Origin: Myxococcales bacterium
GTDB taxonomy: Bacteria; Myxococcota_A; Bradymonadia; UBA7976; UBA1532
Assembly (NCBI GenBank): GCA_020633465.1
Contig: JACKDN010000013.1
Coordinates: 62,001-126,000, forward strand
Direction of reading: 5' to 3'
Length of the DNA stretch: 64,000 bases
Made by a program: the position numbers and the translations under genes. The notes beneath the pieces were generated by a model. The model was given only the letters and a program-made list of their open reading frames with translations. It did no database searches and was not told where the DNA came from. Position 1 is the stretch's first letter; each line of letters opens with the position of its first letter. Shown in pieces: positions 47,766-56,572 of this stretch.

Positions 47766-49624
47766 CAGGCCGTCCTCCGCGCCGCGGCCGGCGCCCGGCA
47801 CAGGGCCACCGCCTCGGCGACCACGCTGTCGTCCACCGGGATGGCGAAGGTGTCGGCCACCTGCCACAGCCGGCCGACGTCTGCCACGAGCGGCATGCGC
47901 GCGCCGTCGGCCAGCCGCTTCTTGTCGTATCGCAGCGCGGCCAGCACGTCGCGCGTCGCCACGTCGTCGGGCACCGTCGTCGGCAGCCCGAAGCGGGCGA
48001 TCAGCGCGTCGTGCGCGGCCACCGTCGCGTCGTCGCACCCGCCCAGCAGCCGCGCCACCCGCGCGGTGACGGCCATGCCCACGGCCACCGCCTCGCCGTG
48101 CCCCAGGCGATAGCCCGACAGGTGCTCGATCGCGTGGCCGATGGGGTGCCCGTACTGCAGCACGAGGGCCTCGCGGTGCTCCTTCGGATCGTCGGCCATC
48201 AGCGCGCACTTCAGCTCGATGTTGCGGCGCACGACGGCCTCGAGCAGCGCCGGATCGCGCACGTCGGGGTCGACGGCGCTCAGCCACGCGGCGTAGCCCG
48301 CGTCCTGCGCGAGCCCGTGCTTCAGCACCTCGGCCATGCCGTCGATCAACCAGCGCGTCTCGAGCGTGGCCAGCAGGTCGACGTCCACGACGATGCGCCG
48401 CGGGGCGTAGTAGGCGCCGACCAGGTTCTTGCCCCGCCGCCCGTTCACCGCCTGCTTGTGGCTGATGGCCGCGTCGCACTGCGCCATCAGGGTCGACGGC
48501 ACGTGCACCAGGTCGAGGCCGCGGTACAGCGTCGCGGCGGCCATGCCGGCGACGTTGCACACCGCGCCGCCGCCCAGCGAGATCACCGTGCTGCGCTCGT
48601 CGACGCCCGCCGCGAGCACGCGCTCGGCCACCTCGGCGAACATCGGCAGCGTCTTCGCCGCCTCGCCCTCGGGCAGCACCACCGGGTGGACGACGTGGCC
48701 GGCGGCGCGCAGGCGGGCGACGAAGCGCCGGCCGTGCAGGGCGTCGACGCGGGCGTCGGTGAACAGCACCACCGGCGACCCCGCGTTCTCGGGCGGCACG
48801 ACGCCGGCCTCGACGGGATCGGCGGCGGCACCGCGGGCGACGACGATGTCGGTGGTCGTGGGCGCGCCCGTGACGAAGCGGTGGGTCGGCGCGAGGCCGG
48901 CGGGCGTGGCGGGGCGCTGCACCGCCTCGCGATGGGTTCGGCGCAGGCGCAGCTCGGCGTGCACCAGCCCCGCGGGCGTGTCGACGTCGTCCCAGCCGAG
49001 GGCGTCGGTGTCGATCAGCCGCACGCGGCGGGCGCGGGCGAGGTGGTCGAGGGCGTGGGCGAGGTCGGCGCCGGCTTGCAGCGCGGGGAACAACACCGCG
49101 GGATCACAGGCGAACAGGCCCGCGTCGATCGCATCGAAGGCGGGCAGGTGGCGCGCGAAGCGCAGCCCGTGCGGCCCCCGGCGGACCACCTTGACCGCGT
49201 CGGCGACGTCGAAGACGCGGTCGGGGACGGGATCGACCAGGGCGACGACGTCGCCGTCGGGTCGCTGGGCGGCGACGCGCGCGACGAGGGCGTCGTCGAA
49301 GACGTGGTCGGCCATGGCCAGCAGGAAGGGGGCGTCGAACAGCTCATTGGCGGCGCGCAGCGAGTGGGCCAGGCCGCGGGTCCAGTCGGCCGCGAAGCGC
49401 ACATCGACGCGCAGGTGGGGGGGCACGGCCGAGGGCAGCGCGGCCGCGACGCGATCGGCCGCGTGACCGACCAGCACCACGGCGCGCTCGACGCCGGCGG
49501 CCGCGAGCTGGCGGAGCAGGCGATGCAGCAGGGGCTCGCCGCCGACGGCGACGAGGGGCTTGGGCGTGCCGGGCCGGTCGAGCCGGGCGCCGGCGCCCGC
49601 GGCGGGGATCAGCGCGTCGCGCAT
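47765..49624 (-). CDS. Nucleotidyltransferase fused to a 2-deoxy-scyllo-inosose-synthase-like sugar phosphate cyclase
   Basis: 619 residues. The N-terminal domain (1 to about 230) is a sugar/inositol nucleotidyltransferase: ALIPAAGAGARLDRPGTPKP (GxGxR plus Lys), MADHVFDDALV, GWDDVDTPAG. The C-terminal domain (about 255-619) is a dehydroquinate-synthase-fold cyclase: SLGGGAVCNVAGMAA (350-364), KQAVN (390-394), GKNLVGAYYAP, zinc ligands E432, H493 and H509 (YGHPIGHAIE, LGHGEA). KQAVN and the ligand spacing fit 2-deoxy-scyllo-inosose synthases (BtrC type) better than AroB (KTxxN). Substrate and product are inferred. It is the first gene of a three-gene operon. Confidence 0.85.
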   Translation of the reverse strand: MRDALIPAAGAGARLDRPGTPKPLVAVGGEPLLHRLLRQLAAAGVERAVVLVGHAADRVAAALPSAVPPHLRVDVRFAADWTRGLAHSLRAANELFDAPFLLAMADHVFDDALVARVAAQRPDGDVVALVDPVPDRVFDVADAVKVVRRGPHGLRFARHLPAFDAIDAGLFACDPAVLFPALQAGADLAHALDHLARARRVRLIDTDALGWDDVDTPAGLVHAELRLRRTHREAVQRPATPAGLAPTHRFVTGAPTTTDIVVARGAAADPVEAGVVPPENAGSPVVLFTDARVDALHGRRFVARLRAAGHVVHPVVLPEGEAAKTLPMFAEVAERVLAAGVDERSTVISLGGGAVCNVAGMAAATLYRGLDLVHVPSTLMAQCDAAISHKQAVNGRRGKNLVGAYYAPRRIVVDVDLLATLETRWLIDGMAEVLKHGLAQDAGYAAWLSAVDPDVRDPALLEAVVRRNIELKCALMADDPKEHREALVLQYGHPIGHAIEHLSGYRLGHGEAVAVGMAVTARVARLLGGCDDATVAAHDALIARFGLPTTVPDDVATRDVLAALRYDKKRLADGARMPLVADVGRLWQVADTFAIPVDDSVVAEAVALCRAPAAARRTA

Positions 49625-49877
49625 GGGGGCCTCCGGGTCGCGAGGGTCGCGGGGGGGCAGTTCAAGGGGCGTGCCGGGGGCCCGGCTGCTGGCCGGGGGG
49701 CCGCCTCTCGCGCCGGCGACGACGGTGGGCGTGGCGGGCCCCTGGCCCGTGGGACGGCCTCGGCGGGTCCTGGGCGAGGGCCAACGGGCGCCGCGGCGGG
49801 GGCGGAGCTGGCGTCGGCGACGACGGATGGGCGCCGAGGCGGCGCAGCGCGCGGTGGGGTAGCCGTGCCGAGGGGCG

Positions 49878-49907
49878 TTGCGGTACGCCTACGCCGCACG
49901 GTTGAAT
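49878..49907 (+). promoter_or_regulatory. Weak candidate promoter in the 323-bp divergent gap
   Basis: TTGCGG (49878-49883) and TTGAAT (49902-49907) are 18 bp apart, before the coiled-coil lipoprotein gene. The rest of the gap 49625-49947 is GC-rich, has no ORF I can support and no clear structure. It should also hold the promoter of the minus-strand cyclase operon, which I cannot place. Confidence 0.25.
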
Positions 49908-49947
49908 CCGCGCGGGTGCCGGGCGTCGGCCCGCGCCGGGAGGGCCC

Positions 49948-51870
49948 ATGCGCCGACTCGTCCTCGTCGTGACCTTGCTGCTGGCCGCCTGCGGTCCGCG
50001 CGCGCTGATCGAGCGCGGCGACCGGGCGGCGGCCGAGGGGGACTGGGCGCGCGCGCTGGACGCCTACCGCGCGGCGCAGGCCGAGGCGCCCGAGGATCGG
50101 GGGGTGGCCCAGAAGGTCGAGGACGCGGAAGCGCGGCTGGTGCAGGGGGCGCACGCCGAGGTCGAGGCGGCCCTGGCGGCGCGAGACTGGATCGCCGCCG
50201 AGAAGACGCTGGCGGCGGTGCGCACCGCGCGCGCCGACGACGCGACCACCCGCGCGCTGGCGCGGCGCGTGGCCGACGCCATGCTGGCCGAGGCGCGCTG
50301 GCGGCTGGACGCCGGGGCGGTGCACGAGGGCTACCCGCTGGCCGCGCGGGCGCAGCGGCTGGACGCCAGCGCCGACGCCGAGCCGGTGTTGGTGAAGGGG
50401 CGGGCGGCGCTGCGGGCGCAGGCGGCGCAGGCGCGGGCCGACGGCCGCTTCGGCGGCGCGCGGGACGCGCTGGCCCGCATCGCCGAGGTCGAGCCGGCGC
50501 TGGCCTCGGGGGTGGGGGCCGAGCTGAGCGCGATCGAGGCCGAGTGGGCCGCCGCGCTGCGGGCGCGCGCCGAGGCCGATCGCGCCGCCGGTCGGCCGGG
50601 GCCCGCCTTCGTCCGGTTCGCGCTGGCCGCCGACCTGTCGCGCAGCGCCGAGGATCGGGCGGCGCGCGACGCGCTGGGCGCGGCGCTGCTGGCGCGCTGG
50701 GCGCTGCACGTCGAGCCCACCGTCGACGGCCCGCCCGCCCGTCAGCCGCCCGCGATCGCGGCCTTCGAGGCCCTACAGCCGGGGCTGCCGCCGCCGGACG
50801 CCGAGGCCGCGAGGCTGATCGCGTCGTTGGCCCTCCACACCACGCCCTGCCACGAGGAGCGCCGCACCGACGCGGGCGCCGTCGATTACGTGGCCGGCTA
50901 TCGCCAGGTGCAGAACCCGGCCTGGCTGCGCCGGCGCGACGACGTGCGCGGCGCCGAGCGCCGGCTGCTGGACGCCGAGCGCGCGGAGGTCGACGCCGTG
51001 CGTACCTTGGAGCGGGCCGAGGACGACCTGCGGCGCGCGCTGTCGAGGTACCGGGACGATCGCCAGCGGGCCCGCCGGGCGCTGCGCGAGGCGCGGGCCG
51101 ACCACCGGCGGGCCTACGAGCGGCTGGCGCAGGCCTATGGCGACCTCGACCGCGCGCGCCCCGAGGATCGCGCGCGGCGGCAGGGCCCGGTCGACGACGC
51201 GCGGCGCACGCTCGAGCGGGCCGAGGAGCGCGCCGAGCGCGCGCTCGAGGCGGTCGAGCGGCTGGAGCGCGACGCGCCCGAGGACACCAGCGAGGGCCGC
51301 GGGGTCGAGCGGGCGCGCGAGCAGTGGCAGCGGGCGCGGGATCGCGTGCTCGACGCCCGCGACGATCTGCAGCGGGCCGCCGAGGCGCTCGACCGCGAGC
51401 CCCCGCTGATCGACGAGGAGCGCATCGCGACGCACCACTACCCGGTGACCGTGCTGACGCGCACCTGCGAGGTGAAGGCCACCTTGGCGCTGCGGGCGCC
51501 CGCGCTGGGCGTCGACCACCTCGAGCCGCTGACCGCCCAGCCGTCGACCACCGACCGAGGGCACGCCCCGCAGGTGCGCTACGGCGTGCCCGAGGATCCG
51601 CTGCGCCTGCCCGAGGACGACGACGCCCTCGAGCGCCGCGGCGACGCCGCCGTCGCGAAGGCCGCCGCCGAGCGCGCCCGCGCCGTCCTGGACCGCTGGC
51701 CCCCGACGCTGATGGCCCAGGCCACCCGCCTGGCCGACAGCGACGAAGCCGGGGCCGTCGCCCGCGCCGCCGTCGCGTGGCTGCTCGACCCCGAGGGCCA
51801 GCGGCAGGCCGCCCACGCCTTCCTCGGCACCCGCTTCGACCTGCCCGACCTGGAGGTGTTGGTGCGCTGA
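49948..51870 (+). CDS. Lipoprotein with TPR-like and long coiled-coil regions
   Basis: 640 residues. A lipobox (LLAAC, Cys at about 15) is followed by TPR-like helices (RGDRAAAEGDWARALDAYRA), further Ala/Arg-rich helical repeats up to about 260, and a charged coiled coil over about 325-490 (GAERRLLDAERAEVDAVRTL onward). A small C-terminal domain includes THHYPVTVLTRTCEVKATLA. The long rod suggests an envelope spacer or scaffold. I do not recognise a family. ATG 49948 has GGGAGGG upstream. It converges on the AlbA_2 gene with 2 bp between. Confidence 0.75.
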   Translation: MRRLVLVVTLLLAACGPRALIERGDRAAAEGDWARALDAYRAAQAEAPEDRGVAQKVEDAEARLVQGAHAEVEAALAARDWIAAEKTLAAVRTARADDATTRALARRVADAMLAEARWRLDAGAVHEGYPLAARAQRLDASADAEPVLVKGRAALRAQAAQARADGRFGGARDALARIAEVEPALASGVGAELSAIEAEWAAALRARAEADRAAGRPGPAFVRFALAADLSRSAEDRAARDALGAALLARWALHVEPTVDGPPARQPPAIAAFEALQPGLPPPDAEAARLIASLALHTTPCHEERRTDAGAVDYVAGYRQVQNPAWLRRRDDVRGAERRLLDAERAEVDAVRTLERAEDDLRRALSRYRDDRQRARRALREARADHRRAYERLAQAYGDLDRARPEDRARRQGPVDDARRTLERAEERAERALEAVERLERDAPEDTSEGRGVERAREQWQRARDRVLDARDDLQRAAEALDREPPLIDEERIATHHYPVTVLTRTCEVKATLALRAPALGVDHLEPLTAQPSTTDRGHAPQVRYGVPEDPLRLPEDDDALERRGDAAVAKAAAERARAVLDRWPPTLMAQATRLADSDEAGAVARAAVAWLLDPEGQRQAAHAFLGTRFDLPDLEVLVR

Positions 51871-51872
51871 GC

Positions 51873-52859
51873 TCAGCGCTTGCGCGCCTGGCCGTCCAGC
51901 CACTTCAGCGCGCGCCGCACCACCGCGAAGCGCCGGAACGGCGTGCCGCCGTGTCGCGGCGGCGCGTCGTCGGCGAACACGCGCCACTCGATCTTCGCGT
52001 CGCCCACCCGCACCGTCTCGGCGTTGCCGGCGTGCAGCGCCACCCAGAAGCGCAGGAACGCGATCTCCTGCTCCGGGAACAGCGGATAGGGGTGGTGGCG
52101 GAAGAAGAGCAGCGTGCCCGGGCGCTGCGTCAGCGTCACGCCCGGCGCGGCCAGGATGCGGCCGCGCACCTGCCCGTTGATCATCGGGCGGGGCAGGATG
52201 AGCTCGACGCCCACGTGCTTGGCCAGGTGGCGCCCGTGGTTCGTCAGGAAGGCCTGGAAGCACAGGTGCTGCTTCGGCCCGCGCGGATCGCTCTCCACCT
52301 TCTCCGGCCGGCCATACGGGCCGACGCGCGTGATGTCCACGCGCGGGTGCCGCGTGCGCTGCAGAACGTCCTGGATGTGCACGTGCCCCATGGGCCGCGA
52401 CTTGCCGGCGATGCGCAGGTAGTAGCGGTAGTCCAGCGACTGGTGCGGCGCGTCGTCGCTGGGGGGGATCTCGACGACGTACACGGCGCAGCCCGGGGCG
52501 ATGCGCGTCTCGACGTCGTCGCCGGGATACGGGATCTCGAACACGTTGAAGCGGCGCAGGGGCGGATCGACGCAGCCGGGGATGACGTCCTCGAGCCACG
52601 AGCGCGTGCCGCCGCCCTTGAGATCCATGCGGACGCCCCCGTCCACCTGCCCCGCGTCGTCGATGCCGAAGAACAGCCGCCCGCCGCCGCCGTTGGCGAA
52701 GGCCGACACCTGCCGCGACAGGTTGGCCACGAAGTCGGCGACGATCACCTTGCCCTCGGCGAGGAAGGGGGCGCTCTTGAACTCCTGGAAGTCGTGCTCG
52801 CTGGGCTCGAGGGCCGCCAGCATGGCTTCGGTCCAGCGGGTGGGGTCGGGCGCGTTCAC
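51873..52859 (-). CDS. AlbA_2 (Schlafen-type) domain protein
   Basis: 328 residues. The N-terminal domain has the AlbA_2 pattern: EPSEHDFQEFKSAPFLAEGK (EFK element), VADFVANLSRQVSAFANGGG and GGRLFFGIDDAGQVDGGV. AlbA_2 domains bind nucleic acid or act as part of ATP-binding/nuclease-like regulators, and are found alone or next to defence genes. The C-terminal 170 residues (RVDITRVGPYGRPEKVESD onward) are beta-rich and unrecognised. GTG 52859 is chosen because the domain starts just after it; no good Shine-Dalgarno site is visible. No defence partner is adjacent. Confidence 0.8.
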   Translation of the reverse strand: MNAPDPTRWTEAMLAALEPSEHDFQEFKSAPFLAEGKVIVADFVANLSRQVSAFANGGGGRLFFGIDDAGQVDGGVRMDLKGGGTRSWLEDVIPGCVDPPLRRFNVFEIPYPGDDVETRIAPGCAVYVVEIPPSDDAPHQSLDYRYYLRIAGKSRPMGHVHIQDVLQRTRHPRVDITRVGPYGRPEKVESDPRGPKQHLCFQAFLTNHGRHLAKHVGVELILPRPMINGQVRGRILAAPGVTLTQRPGTLLFFRHHPYPLFPEQEIAFLRFWVALHAGNAETVRVGDAKIEWRVFADDAPPRHGGTPFRRFAVVRRALKWLDGQARKR

Positions 52860-52921
52860 GTCGGGACCGAGCTTACACCACGGCGCACGTGGGGGCGCAC
52901 GCCGTAAAGGGAGCAACGCGG

Positions 52922-52950
52922 TTGACAACGGCCCCTGGCGATCGCGAGAT
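52922..52950 (+). promoter_or_regulatory. Candidate promoter of the ole operon
   Basis: A perfect -35 TTGACA (52922-52927) lies 17 bp from a poor -10 CGAGAT (52945-52950), in the 118-bp gap before oleA. The weak -10 suggests that activation or another sigma factor is needed. Confidence 0.35.
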
Positions 52951-52977
52951 CCCCCCTTCACGTCCGGGGGGACCCTG

Positions 52978-53994
52978 ATGCTGTTCCAGAACGTGGCCGT
53001 CGCCGGCCTGGCTCATGTCGACGCGCCGCACCGCGTGACCTCCGCCGAGCTCGAGGATCGCCTCGCGCCCACCTTCGAGCGCCTGGGCATCCGCCTGGAC
53101 GTCCTGCGCAACCTCGCGGGCATCGAGGCGCGGCGCTGGTGGGACGAGGGCGTCCAGCCCAGCGACGCCGCGACGATGGCCGCCGAGAAGCTGCTGGGTG
53201 AGGTCGACGTGCCGCGCGATCGCATCGGCGTGCTGGTCAACACCTCGGTGTGCCGCGACTTCGTCGAGCCGTCGACCGCCTGCCTCGTGCACGGCAACCT
53301 GGGCCTCGCGCCCACCTGCCTGAACTTCGACATCGGCAACGCCTGCCTCGCGTTCCTCAACGCGATGGAGCTGGTGGGCAGCCTCATCGAGCGCGGCGCG
53401 GTGGACTACGGGCTGATCGTCGACGGCGAGGGCAGCCGGTTCATCCAGCAGGTGACCATCGAGCGCATGCTGCAGCCCGAGATGGACGAGCGCAGCTTTC
53501 GCAAGCAGTTCGCCACGTTGACGCTCGGCTCGGGGGGCGTGGCGATGCTGCTGACGCGCCGCGACCTGGCGCCCGACGGCGCGGTGTTCCGCGGCGGCGT
53601 GATGCGCGCGGCCACCCAGCACAGCCGCCTGTGTTGGGGACAGAACCATCACATGGAGACCGACACCAAGAAGCTGCTGTTCGCGGGCGTCGAGCTGGCG
53701 CTCGAGACCTGGAAGACCGCGCAGGAGGCCCTGGGCTGGAAGGCCAGCGAGCTGGACGAGCTGGTGATGCACCAGGTGAGCGCCGTGCACACCAGCACGC
53801 TGTGCCAGACGCTCGGGCTGGACATGAACAAGGCGCTCTTGACCTTCCCCGAGCTGGGCAACGTGGGCCCGGCGTCGGTGCCGATCACGCTGTCGAAGGC
53901 CGTCGAGGCCGGTCGGGTGACCAAGGGTGATCGGGTCGCGCTCATGGGCATCGGCAGCGGCCTCAACTGTGCCATGTTCGAGCTGGTCTGGTGA
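52978..53994 (+). CDS. oleA: OleA, thiolase-fold acyl-CoA condensing enzyme for olefin synthesis
   Basis: 338 residues, the usual OleA length. It joins two fatty acyl-CoAs head to head to give a beta-keto acid. Key residues are in place: C123 in DIGNACLAFLNAM (nucleophile), H265 in LVMHQVSAVHTS, N295 in LGNVGPASVPIT and E97 in RDFVEPSTA. Their spacing matches the Xanthomonas OleA set (C143, H285, N315, E117) with a constant offset of 20. ATG 52978 follows a GGGGGG run. Its stop overlaps oleB (GTGA). It is not FabH, because the neighbours are the remaining ole genes. Confidence 0.95.
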   Translation: MLFQNVAVAGLAHVDAPHRVTSAELEDRLAPTFERLGIRLDVLRNLAGIEARRWWDEGVQPSDAATMAAEKLLGEVDVPRDRIGVLVNTSVCRDFVEPSTACLVHGNLGLAPTCLNFDIGNACLAFLNAMELVGSLIERGAVDYGLIVDGEGSRFIQQVTIERMLQPEMDERSFRKQFATLTLGSGGVAMLLTRRDLAPDGAVFRGGVMRAATQHSRLCWGQNHHMETDTKKLLFAGVELALETWKTAQEALGWKASELDELVMHQVSAVHTSTLCQTLGLDMNKALLTFPELGNVGPASVPITLSKAVEAGRVTKGDRVALMGIGSGLNCAMFELVW

Positions 53995-54887
53995 GGGCGG
54001 TCGACCCGGCGCTGTATCCCTTCAGCGGGCGGACGCTCGATCTCGACGGGCTGCGCTATCACTACCTGGACGAGGGCGAGGGGCCGCCCGTGCTGATGGT
54101 GCACGGCAACCCGACCTGGTCGTTCTACTACCGCGACCTGGTGCGGGCGCTGGCGCCGACCCATCGCTGCATCGTGCCCGATCACATCGGCTGCGGGTTC
54201 AGCGACAAGCCGGGGGACGATCGCTACACCTACACCCTGGATCGCCGCGTGGCCGATCTCACCGCGCTGATCGATCACCTCGACGCCGAGGGTGGGCTCG
54301 ACGGCGCGCCCATCGACGTCGTGGCGCACGACTGGGGCGGCATGATCGCGATGGCCTGGGCCATCGAGCGGCTGGACCGCGTGCGCCGCGTGGTGCTGAT
54401 GAACACCGCGGCCTTCCGCCTGCCGACCACCAAGAAGCTGCCCCGCGCGCTGTGGCTGGCCCGCGACACGAAGGTCGGCGCGGTGATGGTGCGCGGCCTG
54501 AACGCCTTCAGCCGCGGCGCGACGCACCTGGCGATGACCCGGCGGCGCATGCCCAAGGCGGTGCGCGACGCCTACGCGGCGCCCTACGACTCGTGGGACG
54601 ACCGCATCGCGACGCTGCGCTTCGTGCAGGACATCCCGCTGGGCCCCGACGACGCCGCCTACGCGACGGTGGCGGCGACCGAAGAGAAGCTGCACCGGCT
54701 GAAGGACACGCCGGTGTTGCTGCTGTGGGGCATGAAGGACTTCGTGTTCGACCACCACTTCCTCGATCGCTTCGTCGAGCTCGTGCCGCACGCCGAGGTG
54801 CAGCGTTGGCCCGACGCCGGCCACTACGTGCTCGAGGACGCCGCCGACGAGGTGGTGCCGCGCATCGTCGACTTCTTGAGCGTTTGA
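53991..54887 (+). CDS. oleB: OleB, beta-lactone decarboxylase (haloalkane dehalogenase-like)
   Basis: 298 residues, an alpha/beta hydrolase. It has VHGNPTWSFYYRDL (oxyanion region, 38-51), DHIGCGFSDKP, the nucleophile D114 in VVAHDWGGMIAMAW and H278 in DAGHYVLED, the Asp-His pair of haloalkane dehalogenases. In the ole pathway OleB removes CO2 from the cis-beta-lactone to give the cis-olefin. GTG 53991 overlaps the oleA stop. Without this context it would be called a haloalkane dehalogenase. Confidence 0.93.
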   Translation: MRAVDPALYPFSGRTLDLDGLRYHYLDEGEGPPVLMVHGNPTWSFYYRDLVRALAPTHRCIVPDHIGCGFSDKPGDDRYTYTLDRRVADLTALIDHLDAEGGLDGAPIDVVAHDWGGMIAMAWAIERLDRVRRVVLMNTAAFRLPTTKKLPRALWLARDTKVGAVMVRGLNAFSRGATHLAMTRRRMPKAVRDAYAAPYDSWDDRIATLRFVQDIPLGPDDAAYATVAATEEKLHRLKDTPVLLLWGMKDFVFDHHFLDRFVELVPHAEVQRWPDAGHYVLEDAADEVVPRIVDFLSV

Positions 54888-54910
54888 TGGGGCCGGCGGC
54901 GGAGACACCC

Positions 54911-56572
54911 ATGACCGACACCGTCAACATCGCCGCCTTCCTGCCCGCCCTGGCCGCCGAGCGTCCCGACGCGCCGGCGCTGTACGTGCCCAACGGTCAG
55001 CGCCTGCCCGACGGGCGTCCCGACTACACGACCTGGACCTATCGCCAGCTCGATCAGGAGAGCGATCTCATCGCCCGCGGCCTGACCGCGATCGGCGTGG
55101 GGCAGGGCGTGCGCACGGCGTTGATGGTGAAGCCGGGGCCGGCCTTCTTCGCGCTGACCTTCGGCATCTTCAAGGCCGGCGCGGTGCCGGTGATGATCGA
55201 TCCCGGCATCGGCCTGAAGAACCTGAAGACCTGCCTCGGCGAGGCGCAGCCCGAAGCGTTCGTCGGCATCCCGGCGGCGCACGCGGCGCGGCTGGTGCTG
55301 GGATGGGCGCGCGACAGCTTGAAGACGCTGGTGACGGTGGGCCGGCGCTGGCTGTGGGGCGGGCACACGCTGGCGCAGGTGCGCGCCCGGGGCGAGGCCG
55401 CCGGCGGCGGCGCTTTCCTGGCGCCCACCCGCGGCACGGACACGGCGGCCATCCTGTTCACCAGCGGCAGCACCGGCGTCCCCAAGGGGGTCGTCTACGA
55501 GCACCGGCACTTCGTGCAGCAGGTGGAGATGATCCGGGACGCCTACGGCATCCAGCCCGGCGAGGTCGATCTGCCCACGTTCCCGCTCTTCGCCCTGTTC
55601 GACCCCGCGCTGGGCATGGCCACGGTCATCCCGCAGATGGACTTCACCCGCCCGGCGAGCGTCGACGGCGCGCACATCGTCGACCTGGTGGAGCGTTTCG
55701 AGGTGACCAACATGTTCGGCAGCCCCGCGGTGCTGAACACCGTCGGACGCTACGCCGAGCGGGCCGGCGCGAAGACGAAGACGCTGCGGCGGGTCATCTC
55801 GGCCGGCGCGCCGGTGCCCGGGCCAGTGATGGAGCGTTTCCTACGCCTGCTGCCCGAGGGCGCGCGGGTACACACGCCCTACGGCGCGACCGAGAACCTG
55901 CCCGTGGCGACCATCGACAGCGACTTCCTGCTGCGCGAGGCGTGGCCGCGCACCGAGCAGGGCGCGGGTGTCTGCGTCGGGCGGCCGGTCGAGCCCAACG
56001 ACGTGCGCATCATCCGGGTCACCGACGAGCCCATCGACGCCTGGGACGACGCGCTGTGCCTGCCGCAGGGCGAGGTGGGTGAGATCGTGGTGCTGGGGCC
56101 GACCACCACGGAGCGTTACTTCAACCGCGACGCCTCGACGCGCGCGGCGAAGATCCCCGACGGGGATCGCGTGCGGCACCGCATGGGCGATCTGGGCTAC
56201 GTCGACGCCGACGGGCGGCTGTGGTTCTGCGGGCGCAAGGCGCACCGCGTGCGCACGAAGGACGGAACGCTCCACACCGTGCCCTGCGAGGCGGTGTTCA
56301 ACGTGCACTCGGCGGTGTATCGCACGGCGCTGGTGGGCGTGGGGCCGATGGGCAGCCAGCGTCCGGTGCTGTGCGTCGAGCTCGAGCCCGCCGACGCCGG
56401 CGCGGACTGGCCGGCCCTGGTGGCGCAGCTGCGCGACATCGGCGCGCAACACACCCACACGGCGGGCATCAGCGACTTCCTGCAGCACCCTGGCTTCCCG
56501 GTGGACATCCGGCACAACGCGAAGATCAACCGCGAGCAGCTGGCCGTCTGGGCCGCCGAGCAGCTGAAGTGA
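54911..56572 (+). CDS. oleC: OleC, ATP-dependent beta-lactone synthetase
   Basis: 553 residues of the ANL (acyl-adenylating) superfamily. The AMP/phosphate loop is LFTSGSTGVPKGVVYEH (TSGSTGVPKG at 184-193), followed by YGATENLPVATI and GDLGYVDADGRLWFCGRK. OleC activates the beta-hydroxy acid and closes the beta-lactone ring. It differs from CoA ligases in context rather than motif. ATG 54911 has GGAG 6 bases upstream; an ATG at 54887 overlapping the oleB stop is possible. The stop overlaps oleD (GTGA). Confidence 0.94.
   Translation: MTDTVNIAAFLPALAAERPDAPALYVPNGQRLPDGRPDYTTWTYRQLDQESDLIARGLTAIGVGQGVRTALMVKPGPAFFALTFGIFKAGAVPVMIDPGIGLKNLKTCLGEAQPEAFVGIPAAHAARLVLGWARDSLKTLVTVGRRWLWGGHTLAQVRARGEAAGGGAFLAPTRGTDTAAILFTSGSTGVPKGVVYEHRHFVQQVEMIRDAYGIQPGEVDLPTFPLFALFDPALGMATVIPQMDFTRPASVDGAHIVDLVERFEVTNMFGSPAVLNTVGRYAERAGAKTKTLRRVISAGAPVPGPVMERFLRLLPEGARVHTPYGATENLPVATIDSDFLLREAWPRTEQGAGVCVGRPVEPNDVRIIRVTDEPIDAWDDALCLPQGEVGEIVVLGPTTTERYFNRDASTRAAKIPDGDRVRHRMGDLGYVDADGRLWFCGRKAHRVRTKDGTLHTVPCEAVFNVHSAVYRTALVGVGPMGSQRPVLCVELEPADAGADWPALVAQLRDIGAQHTHTAGISDFLQHPGFPVDIRHNAKINREQLAVWAAEQLK

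Noticed and set aside
47765..49624. AroB (3-dehydroquinate synthase) as the main name
   Set aside because: The zinc ligands fit, but KQAVN in place of KTxxN, the fused nucleotidyltransferase and the SDR/kinase neighbours argue against an ordinary shikimate enzyme. It cannot be fully excluded without the rest of the genome.
51873..52859. Defence system built around the AlbA_2 protein
   Set aside because: AlbA_2 genes often lie in defence islands, but the neighbours here are a lipoprotein and the ole operon and no nuclease or helicase partner is present.
53991..54887. Stand-alone haloalkane dehalogenase
   Set aside because: The motifs fit, but the position inside oleABCD with overlapping genes makes OleB the better call.
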